Assembly: GCA_050250575.1 (NCBI GenBank)
Contig: JBFWOJ010000018.1
Coordinates: 7,624 to 71,623, forward strand
Origin: SHVO01 sp050250575
GTDB lineage: Bacteria; Pseudomonadota; Alphaproteobacteria; Rhodospirillales; Rhodospirillaceae
Length of the DNA stretch: 64,000 nt
Direction: 5' to 3'
The notes under the pieces were generated by a model. The model saw only the letters and a list, made by a program, of their open reading frames with translations. It was not told the origin of the DNA and searched no databases. Of the stretch, positions 1-8,644 are shown in pieces (the stretch's first letter is position 1; each line of letters begins with the position of its first letter). A program made the translations under genes and the position numbers.

Positions 1-1
1 C

Positions 2-379
2 GGGATCTCGGCAAAGTTCGGCAACTCCCGCGTCCTCAATGGTGAACACACCAACTTCCACGCTGGGCTCGATATCGGTGCGAACGAAGGCGCGCCGGTG
101 CGCGCCGCAGCCGACGGCGTCGTCGCGCTTGTCGATCCCGACATGGTGCTCTCCGGCCAAACCGTGATGATCGATCATGGTTATGGTCTCAAGTCGACGT
201 ACATCCACTTGAGCAAGATCAGCGTGGCCGACGGCCAGCAGGTGAAGCAGGGCGAGGTCATCGGCGCCGCGGGTGCTACGGGCCGTGTCACGGGTCCGCA
301 CCTGCACTTCGGCCTGTCCTGGTTCGACGAACGCATCGACCCCGAGGTCGTGCTTGCCGCCTTGCCGGCGAAGAAATAG
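2..379 (+). CDS. M23-family metallopeptidase, C-terminal part (5' end outside window)
   Basis: The open frame runs in from the left edge with no start, so only about 125 C-terminal residues are present. They form a lysostaphin/LytM-type M23 domain: the metal-binding HxxxD is seen as HAGLD, followed by the GxP(V)RAAADG strand and the terminal HLHF motif. M23 enzymes cut peptidoglycan cross-bridges in the periplasm, or act as division activators when zinc ligands are lost; both ligand motifs are present here, so an active peptidase is likely. The protein ends about 20 residues after HLHF, as usual for exported M23 proteins with a long N-terminal region. It converges on lpxK with a 73-base gap. 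Confidence 0.88.
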   Translation, partial: GISAKFGNSRVLNGEHTNFHAGLDIGANEGAPVRAAADGVVALVDPDMVLSGQTVMIDHGYGLKSTYIHLSKISVADGQQVKQGEVIGAAGATGRVTGPHLHFGLSWFDERIDPEVVLAALPAKK

Positions 380-452
380 CTAGGCTCTCAGGTCTGTGCG
401 GAATTGCGCGCGGCGATCAGATTTGTCGGCGCTATCTGTTCCCGGGCCGTCG

Positions 453-1427
453 TTAACTGCGTGTCCAAAGACGGTCGAGGAACGTGTCGAGTTCCGCCGG
501 CTTCTCCCACGCTACATCTGCCGACAATACGTTCACCTGCTGACGCTGATCCGGCGCCAGGCGCACCGCGTCCTTTTCGGTGGTCACGGGTACCGCGCCG
601 ATCGAATACGCCTCGTCGAGGATCGGCTGGATGTCGGTGACATCGAAGGCATAGTGGTCGTCGAAGGGATGGAAGGCGCTCACCCGCGCGCCGACCTCCA
701 CCAGCGAATGATAGAACTTTTCCGGATCGCCGATGCCCGCGAAGGCGACCACACGTTCGCCCGCGAGACGCGCGCGCTCGGGCCCCGGCACAAAATGCGC
801 ACGCAGCACCGGAAGGACGCGAGAGAGTTCCACGGCCAGACCGAGGCGATCCTCGCCCATGACGACCGCCGCTTGTGCGCGGGCGAGACCGCTGCGAATC
901 GGCTCGCGCAATGGGCCGGCGGGAAACAGCCGCCCGTTTCCGAATCCCGTACGCCCATCGATCACGATCAGCGAGAGGTCTTTGGCAAGGCTCGCGTGCT
1001 GATGGCCGTCGTCCATCACCAGCACGTCGGCGCCGTCCGCCACGGCTGGCCCGGCCGCTTTGCTGCGGTCGCGTGAGACCCATGTCGCGCCGTTGCGGGC
1101 GTGAAGCAGGGCCTCGTCGCCCACCGCCTCGAACGTGTGGATGCGCGGGTCCACGCGCACCGGGCCCTTCAATTGACCGCCGTAGCCGCGCGTGATGACG
1201 GCAGGTGTTTTGCCGCGCGTTTGCAGCCGCCGGACAATGGAGGACACCACCGGCGTCTTGCCGGTTCCACCGGTGGTGAGATTGCCCACGCAGATCACCG
1301 GCATGCCGGCGCGCACCGACGGGGGCCGCAAGGCGCGGCGCGCGGTTATGCTGCCGGCGATCTGACCGAAGGGTTCGAGGAACCGCGCGAGCGGATTGTC
1401 GGTCTGCCAGAAATCAGGCGCGCGCAT
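453..1427 (-). CDS. lpxK: Tetraacyldisaccharide 4'-kinase
   Basis: LpxK phosphorylates the 4' position of the lipid A disaccharide precursor at the inner membrane. The product is 324 residues, normal for the family. A P-loop is visible as VGNLTTGGTGKTPVV near residue 50, followed by the family's RGYGG and a VMDDGHQH segment that carries the catalytic Asp/His region. I start at the ATG at 1427; a TTG six bases upstream is also in frame. The start overlaps the 3' end of the upstream acyltransferase gene by 14 bases, so the two are translated as a unit. In many alphaproteobacteria waaA sits between these two genes; here it does not. Confidence 0.93.
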   Translation of the reverse strand: MRAPDFWQTDNPLARFLEPFGQIAGSITARRALRPPSVRAGMPVICVGNLTTGGTGKTPVVSSIVRRLQTRGKTPAVITRGYGGQLKGPVRVDPRIHTFEAVGDEALLHARNGATWVSRDRSKAAGPAVADGADVLVMDDGHQHASLAKDLSLIVIDGRTGFGNGRLFPAGPLREPIRSGLARAQAAVVMGEDRLGLAVELSRVLPVLRAHFVPGPERARLAGERVVAFAGIGDPEKFYHSLVEVGARVSAFHPFDDHYAFDVTDIQPILDEAYSIGAVPVTTEKDAVRLAPDQRQQVNVLSADVAWEKPAELDTFLDRLWTRS

Positions 1428-2127
1428 CGGCAAGTTCCCTAGGCCGAGGGGCAGGTGCGATGGGTGCGTGCCCGACCAGGCGGTCGGCCTCGGCGCTGAC
1501 GCGGTTTAGCTCGGCTTCCAGCTGCGCGCGTGCCGTTTCGCCGCCCGTGCCGACGGAGATCGGCGGTCCCCACACCATCGCGCCTTCGCCGAAGGGAAGG
1601 GCGATGATCAATTTGTCCCAGGTGTTCATCACCACCCGCCGGCTGACAGAAACCGCAGCGGGCAGGATCGGCGCACCGGAAAGGCGGGCGAGCGCGATCG
1701 CGCCGTCGGAGGCGTGCATGCGGGGCCCGCGCGGGCCGTCGGGCGTGATGCCCACGGACACGCCGCTCTTGATCAGGCGTACCAGCGCGCGCAGGGCTTC
1801 GCTGCCGCCCCGCGTCGACGAGCCGGCCACCGTCTGGATGCCAAAATGCTTCACCGTGCGTGCAATCAATTGCCCGTCGGGATGGGAGGAAATGAGCATG
1901 TGAAACGGCTGCCGCGACGGCCAGCAATAGGGCATCATCGCCAGCCGATTGTGCCAGAAGGCGACGATCACCGGCCGATCGCCGGCCCAGGCCGCCCGCG
2001 CGGCGTCGTCGCCCACGGCATGCCAGCGTGTCGTCCGCCGCACCAGCTCGATGTGCGCCGCCAGGGTTGCTCCGACCATGCGTTGCACGGCGGGTTTGCG
2101 GCCGACGCGTTTGAGAAGTTTGCCCAA
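1414..2127 (-). CDS. DUF374 family lysophospholipid acyltransferase-like protein
   Basis: A 237-residue protein of the DUF374/LPLAT group. It shows the acyltransferase-like FWHNRLAMMPYCW segment and, further on, SSHPDGQLIARTVKHFG and TPDGPRGPR, typical of this family. Such proteins are found beside lipid A/Kdo genes in alphaproteobacteria and are thought to acylate a lipid A or phospholipid intermediate, but the substrate is not established. The only start upstream of the conserved region is TTG at 2127, after a weak CGGG; no ATG or GTG is in frame between the upstream stop and this point. It leads the two-gene unit with lpxK. Confidence 0.8.
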   Translation of the reverse strand: MGKLLKRVGRKPAVQRMVGATLAAHIELVRRTTRWHAVGDDAARAAWAGDRPVIVAFWHNRLAMMPYCWPSRQPFHMLISSHPDGQLIARTVKHFGIQTVAGSSTRGGSEALRALVRLIKSGVSVGITPDGPRGPRMHASDGAIALARLSGAPILPAAVSVSRRVVMNTWDKLIIALPFGEGAMVWGPPISVGTGGETARAQLEAELNRVSAEADRLVGHAPIAPAPRPRELADARA

Positions 2128-2195
2128 AAGAAACCCGTAAGAGTGTACTCTAGGACAATATTAGGCGTTGTGTCGTCCTGCCACCCGAGAAACAT

Positions 2196-2537
2196 ATGGG
2201 CTTTGCGCGAATTTTGGGTCTGATCGTGATGGCGCTGGGCGTGGTGATCGCCGCCCTGACGTTGTTGCGCACCGGCCCCGTCGATGTCTCGGCGCCGGAG
2301 GCGGAAGTTGCACCCGGTCCGGTGCCTCCAGTTCCGGTCGCCGCGCCGCGGCGCGCGCGCGAGGCCGAAGTGATGTCGCCTGCCGATATGTCGAGCCCTG
2401 CCGTGCTCACCGCCCGGGAGGCGGAAGAGGCCCAGCGGCGGTTCGAGAAAGAGGCGGATGAATCGCACATGATGGTGCCCGACATGGACCCGGCGGAGAT
2501 GATGCCGCCGGACGTCGCGCCGCCGATGAAACAGTAA
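2196..2537 (+). CDS. Small membrane-anchored hypothetical protein
   Basis: 113 residues. One hydrophobic segment at about residues 6-24 (ILGLIVMALGVVIAALTLL) is followed by a Pro/Glu/Ala-rich, probably unstructured tail with an acidic Met-rich end (MVPDMDPAEMMPPD). The likely topology is a single N-terminal anchor with a periplasmic tail. It is divergent from the DUF374 gene across a 68-base spacer and converges on the glycosyltransferase four bases later. I do not recognise a family. Codon use resembles the neighbours, and the hydrophobic start argues that it is a real gene. Confidence 0.6.
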   Translation: MGFARILGLIVMALGVVIAALTLLRTGPVDVSAPEAEVAPGPVPPVPVAAPRRAREAEVMSPADMSSPAVLTAREAEEAQRRFEKEADESHMMVPDMDPAEMMPPDVAPPMKQ

Positions 2538-2541
2538 CGCG

Positions 2542-3594
2542 CTACTCTGCGGGGGCGGCGGTCGCCGCGATCGTGCGTTCAGGGAAAAACGACCCCGGGG
2601 GGAATGGCCGCACGTTATCGAGAAACTGCGCGGTGCTCGCGGCCCATGAGTATTTCTCGGCGTGGCCGCGGCAGGCTTCGGACGAAACCTTCAGCGCTTC
2701 GCGCACGGCCAGGGCGAGGTCTTGATGCAGGCAGCCGACCGGCGCGTCGCCGATCACGTCGAGCGGACCGGCGACCGGATAGGCGGCCACCGGTACGCCG
2801 CACGCCAAGGCTTCCAACAGCACCAGGCCGAAAGTGTCGGTCAGGCTTGGGAACACAAAAACGTCGGCGGCGGCGTAGTAGCGGGCGAGCTCCTCGCCTT
2901 CCTTCATGCCGACGAAGTGCACGTCAGGATATTTTTTCGAAAGTTCCGCCATCTGCGGGCCGTCGCCCACCACGACCTTGCTCTTGGGTTCGGCCAGGGC
3001 GAGAAACGCTTCGATGTTCTTCTCCACCGCGACACGGCCGCAGTAGAGCGCGATCGGACGGGGCAGGTTGAGGAAACTCTTGTCGCGGGGGCGAAAGAGC
3101 TGCGTATCCACGCCGCGGCTCCAGCGTTTGATGTTCGAGAAACCGTTGCGCGTGAGTTCGTTCTCGACGGTTTGCGTGGCCACCATCACCGCCTGAGACG
3201 GGCCATGGAACCAGCGCATGCCTTTGTAGGTCCATTTCGCCGGGATCGGCGTGCGAGCCTCCACATACTCCGGAAACTTGGTGTGGTAGGCGGTGGTGAA
3301 AGGAATCCCTCGGCGTACGCAGTACCTTCGTGCAGTAAAGCCGAGGGGGCCTTCGGTCGCGATATGCACGACACAAGGCCGGAAGCTCTCGATGGTCCGT
3401 GCCATCTTGCGGCCGGGAAACAGCGCAAGACGGATCTCCGGATAGGTCGGGCACGGCACGCTCCTGAATTGGTCGGGCGTGATCATCACCGGCTCATAGC
3501 CCCCGTGCATCAGATGCTCGCGCAGCGTCGAGAGCGTGCGGACGACCCCGTTCACCTGCGGATGCCACGCGTCGGTGACGATAAGGATGCGCAT
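2542..3594 (-). CDS. GT4 family glycosyltransferase
   Basis: 350 residues with the GT-B fold of family GT4. The N-terminal domain opens with VTDAWHPQVNGVVRTL, the usual glycine-rich acceptor loop. The C-terminal nucleotide-sugar domain shows YCGRVAVEKNIEAFL, then TDTFGLVLLEALACGVP with the EX7E pair. Members of this subgroup include bacterial mannosyl- or glucosyltransferases acting on diacylglycerol or phosphatidylinositol, so a lipid-glycosylation role is plausible, but donor and acceptor cannot be read from sequence. It starts seven bases after the stop of the metallophosphoesterase gene, so the two are almost certainly one transcript. Confidence 0.85.
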   Translation of the reverse strand: MRILIVTDAWHPQVNGVVRTLSTLREHLMHGGYEPVMITPDQFRSVPCPTYPEIRLALFPGRKMARTIESFRPCVVHIATEGPLGFTARRYCVRRGIPFTTAYHTKFPEYVEARTPIPAKWTYKGMRWFHGPSQAVMVATQTVENELTRNGFSNIKRWSRGVDTQLFRPRDKSFLNLPRPIALYCGRVAVEKNIEAFLALAEPKSKVVVGDGPQMAELSKKYPDVHFVGMKEGEELARYYAAADVFVFPSLTDTFGLVLLEALACGVPVAAYPVAGPLDVIGDAPVGCLHQDLALAVREALKVSSEACRGHAEKYSWAASTAQFLDNVRPFPPGSFFPERTIAATAAPAE

Positions 3595-3600
3595 ATGTGG

Positions 3601-4458
3601 CTAGCTCGCTGTCTCTTGGATGAGAGCCGTGAGATCGGGAAGCGGGCGCGGAGGTTCGCTGTGGCCCTCTTCCTCGACCGCGGACTCGGTCAGCGGTGCG
3701 CCGCGCATCTCGGCCCAATCGATGATCTCCCAGCGCCCATCGTAGTGCTCGGCAAGCGCAGTGCAGCTCTCGACCCAATCGCCGTCGTTGAGGTAGGCAA
3801 TGCCTTCGATAGAGCGGATCTCGGCGTGATGGATGTGCCCGCACACGACGCCGTCGGCGCCGCGGTCATGGGCCATGCGCGCCATCGTCTCCTCGAAATT
3901 GGAGATGAACTGGACCGCGTTCTTGACCTTGTGCTTGAGGTATTTGGACAAGGACCAATACGGCAGGCCCATCATGCGGCGCAGCGCGTTGTACCAGTTG
4001 TTCAGCGTCAGCGCGGCAACATAGGCGTGATCGCCCAGGATCGCCAGCCACTTTGCGTATTTCATCACGCCGTCGCATTCGTCGCCGTGCATGACGAGGA
4101 AGCGCTGGCCGCTGGCGGTGACATGGATGTCGTCGCGCAGCACCTTGATCTGGCCGAATTCGTGATCGAGGAAGTCGCGGCCAAAAGAGTCGTGATTGCC
4201 GGGAATGAAGATGACCTCAGTGCCTTTGCGCGCCTTACGGAGCACCTTTTGCACCACGTCGTTGTGAGCTTGCGGCCAGAACCAGTTCTTCTTCAGGCGC
4301 CAGCCGTCGATGATGTCGCCGACGAGATAGAGCTTTTCCGATTCTGTTTGCTTGAGGAAATCGAGGAGAAAATCGGCTTTGCAGCCGCGCGTGCCCAAAT
4401 GAATGTCGGAGATGAAAAGTGTACGGTACCGAAGCGGGCCAGCGATATCGCGCAACAC
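3601..4458 (-). CDS. Metallophosphoesterase, UDP-2,3-diacylglucosamine diphosphatase-like
   Basis: 285 residues with a complete calcineurin-like metal site: SDIHLG, GDIIDGW, GNHDSFG, MHGDECD and GHIHHAE in order. The spacing resembles the LpxH-like group that removes UMP from UDP-2,3-diacylglucosamine. However, many alphaproteobacteria use LpxI for that step, and close homologues paired with a GT4 transferase may act on another phospho-lipid. The start is a GTG at 4458; the overlapping ATG two bases upstream is out of frame. It is cotranscribed with the downstream glycosyltransferase. Confidence 0.82.
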   Translation of the reverse strand: MLRDIAGPLRYRTLFISDIHLGTRGCKADFLLDFLKQTESEKLYLVGDIIDGWRLKKNWFWPQAHNDVVQKVLRKARKGTEVIFIPGNHDSFGRDFLDHEFGQIKVLRDDIHVTASGQRFLVMHGDECDGVMKYAKWLAILGDHAYVAALTLNNWYNALRRMMGLPYWSLSKYLKHKVKNAVQFISNFEETMARMAHDRGADGVVCGHIHHAEIRSIEGIAYLNDGDWVESCTALAEHYDGRWEIIDWAEMRGAPLTESAVEEEGHSEPPRPLPDLTALIQETAS

Positions 4459-4601
4459 ATTCTCCTAAAACGTTACATGCGCGCTCTCCATCTATGTGAG
4501 GCCCCCTCGGCTGCCTAGGGGGCGAGCCCCTGTCTTCATGATCTCTTCACGGCGATGAAACAGAAGTGTCACTTCTTGGTGGAGTCTTGATACTGTAAGG
4601 C

Positions 4602-5525
4602 GTGGAACCCATGAAAAATGCCGGCTCTGCGGGGGATTCCGCCAAATCGCCCCGTCACATATTTGCAATATTCAATCCGGCCGCAGGCCGGAATCGGCGT
4701 CAGAAGTTCGACGCCGTGGTGAACCTCCTGCAAAAGGCAGGCTGCGCCGTGACCGTGCGCGCGACCGAGGCGCCCGGTCACGCCGAAACACTCGTGCGCA
4801 ATCTTGCCCCCGGGGACTACGATCTCGTCGCCGCGGCCGGTGGCGACGGCACCATCAATGAAGTCGTCAATGGCCTTTCGGGAAAAGGCATCGGTCTTGG
4901 CATTATTCCGCTCGGCACGGCCAACGTCGTCGCCGACGAGATCGGCCTCAGGAAAGACATTCCCCTCGTCGCCCGCACGCTCGCGGAAGGGGACATGCGT
5001 TCAATCCGGGTCGGCGTCGCGAACGGCCGCAGGTTCGTGATGATGGCGGGCGTGGGCTTCGACGCCAATGTGGTCAGCCGTGTTTCGCTCAACCTCAAAA
5101 AGTTGTTGGGACCGCTCGCCTATGTTTGGACCGCGGGCATGCAAGGTTTCCGCGATCCGTTCGCACGTTGCGCCGTCATGATCGACGGCGCGCCTTACGC
5201 GACCATTTCGGTCGTCGCGTGCAATGGACGGCGCTACGGCGGCCCGTTCGTCGCCGCACCCAAAGCCGATCTTGCCGACGACAGCTTCGAGATCATTCTC
5301 ATGAAGGGTCGCGGGCCGCTGAGCGTTACGCGTTACGGCGCTTCGCTCGTCTTCGGCAAAGTTGCGATGTGGCCGGATGTGGAGGTGATTACGGGGCGGG
5401 AGATCGTGATCGACGGCGCTGCCGGTCAGGCCGTACAGGCGGACGGCGACATCATCGCCGCGTTGCCGGTGAGAATCTCCCTCGATCCTGAGCCTGTGAA
5501 ACTCGCGTTTCCGGTGGTTGTCTAA
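4602..5525 (+). CDS. Diacylglycerol kinase catalytic-domain (YegS-like lipid kinase) protein
   Basis: 307 residues. The nucleotide-binding core is clear: FNPAAGRNRRQKFD near the N-terminus and AAGGDGTINEVVNGL, the GGDGT signature of DAGK/sphingosine/NAD kinases, followed by IIPLGTANVVADE. Such enzymes phosphorylate a lipid hydroxyl with ATP at the membrane. The listed start is GTG; an ATG nine bases on gives a protein three residues shorter and is equally credible. The stop codon overlaps that of pmbA, which converges from the right. Confidence 0.85.
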   Translation: MEPMKNAGSAGDSAKSPRHIFAIFNPAAGRNRRQKFDAVVNLLQKAGCAVTVRATEAPGHAETLVRNLAPGDYDLVAAAGGDGTINEVVNGLSGKGIGLGIIPLGTANVVADEIGLRKDIPLVARTLAEGDMRSIRVGVANGRRFVMMAGVGFDANVVSRVSLNLKKLLGPLAYVWTAGMQGFRDPFARCAVMIDGAPYATISVVACNGRRYGGPFVAAPKADLADDSFEIILMKGRGPLSVTRYGASLVFGKVAMWPDVEVITGREIVIDGAAGQAVQADGDIIAALPVRISLDPEPVKLAFPVVV

Positions 5526-6865
5526 GTTCCCGCGACCGTCATCCCATCGATCCGCACCGTCGGCGCGTCGATGCCGAATTGCAGCTCGAGATCGTCTGCG
5601 GGCGTCAGCTGCTTGAACATGTCCTTCATGTTGCCGGCGACGGTAACTTCGCTGACGGGAAAGGCGCGTTCGCCGTTTTCGATCCAGAAGCCGACGGCGC
5701 CGCGGCTGTAGTCACCGGTGACCATATTGACGCCCTGGCCGACGAGGTCGGTGACATAAAATCCTTGTTTGATGTCGCTCATGAGGCCCTGCGGCGTGTG
5801 TCTGCCGGCGGCGAGGTAGACATTGGTCGCCGACGGACTGGGCGGACCGCCGGTACCGCGCGCCGCATGCCCGGTCGGCGCCAGCTTCAATTGCCGTGCC
5901 GAGCGCAGGTCGAGGATCCAGGAGGTGAGCACGCCGGCGTCGATCAGGTTGCGGCGCGCGTTGGCGATCCCCTCGGCATCGCACGGCTTCGAGCGGAGGC
6001 CGCGATGCCGGTGAGGATCTTCGACGATGGTAATGTGCTTGCTGAACACCTCCGTGTTCATCGCGTTCTTCAAGAACGTGGTTCCGCGGGCAACGGAGGC
6101 GCCGTTGATCGCCGACAGGAAGGAGCTGATAAGCCCACGGGCCACGCGCGGATCGAAGATGATCGGGACTTTCTGGCTCGGCATCTTACGGGCGCCGAGC
6201 TTCTTGACGGCGCGCTCTCCTGCCGTTTTGCCGATCTCCTCGGGCGTGCGCAGATCGGCGAAGTACACGGCGGAGCTGTAATCGTAATCGGTCTCCATGC
6301 CTTCGTCGGCGGTTCCGGCAAGAACCGAGACGCTCAGCGACGAGCCTGACGAAGCATAGCTGCGCTGAAACCCGTTCGAAGCGACGATGGCGACGCTGGA
6401 GCGGCCCCACGAGCCGGAGGCGCCATCGGAGTTGGTGACGCCATTGACCGCGCGCGCGGCTTCCTCGCAGGCCTTGGCACGTTCGATCAAAGTTTCCGCA
6501 CTCACCTCGCTCGGATCGCAGATATCGAGCTGCGGCAGGGCGGTCGCCAACTGCTCGCGCGTCGCAAGACCGACGAACTCGTCTTCGGGCACGGTTCGCG
6601 CCATGGCCACGGCCCGCTCCACCAGCTCCTTGAGCGCGTCCCTGGACCGGTCCGCGCTTGAGACGATCGCTTGGCGCTTGCCGACGAGAACGCGCAAGCC
6701 GACATCGCCGCCTTCGGAGCGTTCGAGCTGTTCCAGCTTGCCGAGCCGATACGTGATAGAGACCGAGGTACCGTCGGCGACGATGGCATCGGCTTCGTCC
6801 GCACCGGCCCTACGGGCGTCCGCGATGAGGTCAGAGAGAAGATTGAGAAGCGGATCGGTTGCCAT
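5522..6865 (-). CDS. pmbA: Metalloprotease PmbA (TldE), TldD/PmbA family
   Basis: Starting at the ATG at 6865 the protein is 447 residues, close to the roughly 450 of characterised PmbA. An in-frame extension of 39 residues upstream looks non-coding. The family's long central region (PIIFDPRVARGLISSFLSAI, VEDPHRHRGLRSKPCDAEG) and C-terminal TGDYSRGAVGFWIENGE segment are present. PmbA/TldE pairs with TldD in a heterodimeric protease that trims peptides such as microcin precursors; the metal site is in TldD, which is not in this window. The two stop codons of pmbA and the lipid-kinase gene interlock. Confidence 0.9.
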   Translation of the reverse strand: MATDPLLNLLSDLIADARRAGADEADAIVADGTSVSITYRLGKLEQLERSEGGDVGLRVLVGKRQAIVSSADRSRDALKELVERAVAMARTVPEDEFVGLATREQLATALPQLDICDPSEVSAETLIERAKACEEAARAVNGVTNSDGASGSWGRSSVAIVASNGFQRSYASSGSSLSVSVLAGTADEGMETDYDYSSAVYFADLRTPEEIGKTAGERAVKKLGARKMPSQKVPIIFDPRVARGLISSFLSAINGASVARGTTFLKNAMNTEVFSKHITIVEDPHRHRGLRSKPCDAEGIANARRNLIDAGVLTSWILDLRSARQLKLAPTGHAARGTGGPPSPSATNVYLAAGRHTPQGLMSDIKQGFYVTDLVGQGVNMVTGDYSRGAVGFWIENGERAFPVSEVTVAGNMKDMFKQLTPADDLELQFGIDAPTVRIDGMTVAGT

Positions 6866-7174
6866 TTCTACGAGGTCCGGAAGGGAAAAAGCCGCGGCGG
6901 GAGACCACTTGTACTGTGCGCCGCGCGGGGCCGGAAGATTTTTCGTCAGGCCGTGCAATCGTGCAACACACCGGCGCAACACATTGGCGCGTCATGATTT
7001 AGGCGCGCGGTGCGCCGTGGCCTTCACGCCGCAAAAGTTGAACGCCGCTGCCGCCCTTGCGACTGGGCACGGAACGAGTTTTGTGGACCGGGGTTAGTCA
7101 CCTCGTCCGCGGCATGGCGCCGGCAACAAGGGCCTGACGCGGATACACAGGGACAACGTTCGGAGGAACTCTTC

Positions 7175-7834
7175 ATGTATCGACGCTTCTTTGCTGTGGC
7201 CGCTGCGGCCGCCGCCTTCATGTTCGCGGGCGCTGCCTCGGCCCAACAAACATCCGTCGGCGTATCGGCCGGCACAACCGGTCTTGGTCTGGATCTTGGT
7301 TACGACCTCAATGATGCGTTCGGTATGCGGGCCAACGGCAACTGGTTCAGTCTGTCGAAGGACGTGGAGTCGGACGGCGTCAATTACGACGGCAAGCTGA
7401 AGCTCAAGTCGCTTGGCCTCCTGGCCGACTTCTATCCGTTCGAAAGCGGTTTCCGCGTCACCGGCGGTGCCTACTACAACGACAATCACGTCCGGTTGAA
7501 CGCGACGCCCACGGGCAACGTCAACATCGGTGGAACCAGTTACACCCCGGCGCAGATCGGCTCGCTCAACGGCGACGCCGACTTCAACGAGTTCACGCCG
7601 TACGCGGGCATTGGTTACACCACGAACCGCGGTGAACCCGGACTCTCCTTCGTCGCCGACGCCGGCATCATGTTCCAAGGCCGTCCCGAAATCACGCTGG
7701 TCGGCACCGGACCGATCGCCTCCAGCCCGACTTTCCAGGCCGATCTCGCGCGCGAACGCGATCAGATTCGTGATGATCTCAAGTGGACGAGGTTCTACCC
7801 CGCGGTGCGCGTGGGCCTCGCCTACCGGTTCTAG
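7175..7834 (+). CDS. Outer-membrane beta-barrel protein (OmpW-like)
   Basis: 219 residues from the ATG at 7175, chosen because it follows CGGAGGA and begins a clean signal peptide (MYRRFFAVAAAAAAFMFAG, cleavage near ASAQQ). The rest alternates polar and aromatic residues as in an eight-strand barrel, with GLGLDLGYDLNDAFGMR and the final strand VRVGLAYRF ending in Phe, the usual signal for BAM insertion. OmpW-like porins pass small hydrophobic solutes; the substrate is unknown. A strong terminator follows about 90 bases after the stop. Confidence 0.82.
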   Translation: MYRRFFAVAAAAAAFMFAGAASAQQTSVGVSAGTTGLGLDLGYDLNDAFGMRANGNWFSLSKDVESDGVNYDGKLKLKSLGLLADFYPFESGFRVTGGAYYNDNHVRLNATPTGNVNIGGTSYTPAQIGSLNGDADFNEFTPYAGIGYTTNRGEPGLSFVADAGIMFQGRPEITLVGTGPIASSPTFQADLARERDQIRDDLKWTRFYPAVRVGLAYRF

Positions 7835-7924
7835 GCGCGCGGCCCCGAGAAGCCGATGCCGCTTTTCGCAGTAGGCCTTGCGCCAAATTATTGAATTACG
7901 CGCCTTGATCTCCTGGAAACTGAA

Positions 7925-7956
7925 AGGCCCCGACCTCGTGTCGGGGCCTCTTTTTT
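7925..7956 (+). terminator. Rho-independent terminator after the outer-membrane protein gene
   Basis: A 10-base-pair stem (AGGCCCCGAC with GTCGGGGCCT) with a five-base loop is followed by C and six T. It lies between the barrel gene and the convergent SRPBCC gene, two bases from the latter's stop. Confidence 0.93.
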
Positions 7957-7958
7957 GA

Positions 7959-8402
7959 CTATTCGTTGATCTCCGGCTCCACCAGGTGCTTCAGATTTTG
8001 CAGCGATTCCTGCCAGCCGAGATAACAGGCTTCCACCGGGATGACGTCTGGGATGCCGTCCTGGGTGATGTCGATCTCCGTTCCAACCGCCACTTTTTTG
8101 AGGACGATCGTCACGCTCATCTCGCCCGGTAGATTGGTATCATCGAATTTGTCGGTGTATCGCAGTCGCTCGCCGGGAACGAGTTCGAGATATTTGCCGC
8201 CGAAAGAGTGACTGTTGCCGGTGGTGAAGTTGCGGAACGACATTTTGTAGGTCCCACCGACCTTGGGTTCGTGATGGTGAACCGTGCAGGTGAACCCGTT
8301 TGGCGGCAGCCATTTCGCAAGCGCGTCGGCTTCCTGGAACGCGCGGTAAAGCTTCTCGGGCGAGGTGGTGAAAACACGGTGGAGACGGACGGTTCCGGGC
8401 AT
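7959..8402 (-). CDS. SRPBCC (AHSA1-like) domain protein
   Basis: 147 residues. The family's ligand-binding helix-grip fold is indicated by VFTTSPEKLYRAFQEADALAK, followed by a WLPP turn, strand-rich middle (GGTYKMSFRNF, LVPGERLRYTDKFDD) and a C-terminal helix with the GWQESLQNL motif. This START-like group (activator of Hsp90 ATPase homologues) occurs widely in bacteria with mostly unknown ligands. It stands alone, read leftward, with its own start at ATG 8402. Confidence 0.83.
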   Translation of the reverse strand: MPGTVRLHRVFTTSPEKLYRAFQEADALAKWLPPNGFTCTVHHHEPKVGGTYKMSFRNFTTGNSHSFGGKYLELVPGERLRYTDKFDDTNLPGEMSVTIVLKKVAVGTEIDITQDGIPDVIPVEACYLGWQESLQNLKHLVEPEINE

Positions 8403-8644
8403 GACGTTTTCCTCTTTTCAGTCGATGCTCTTTCGCGATTCCAGGCGCAGATTCCGCAAACGCAGCAGTCGGCGCCGACGAACCATACCGCGCTTTCGAT
8501 CCGTGCTTTAAGCCGGCGCGGGCGGCCGCGCGGACCGCGGTCGTGCGCGCTAATAAGGGCAAGGTTTGCGCGCTTTCAGGGTGTTGTCTATGGGCGGGAC
8601 GGTGTGGTGTGCTAGGGTTCAGCCGTCCCCGAGGAGGTTCGCAA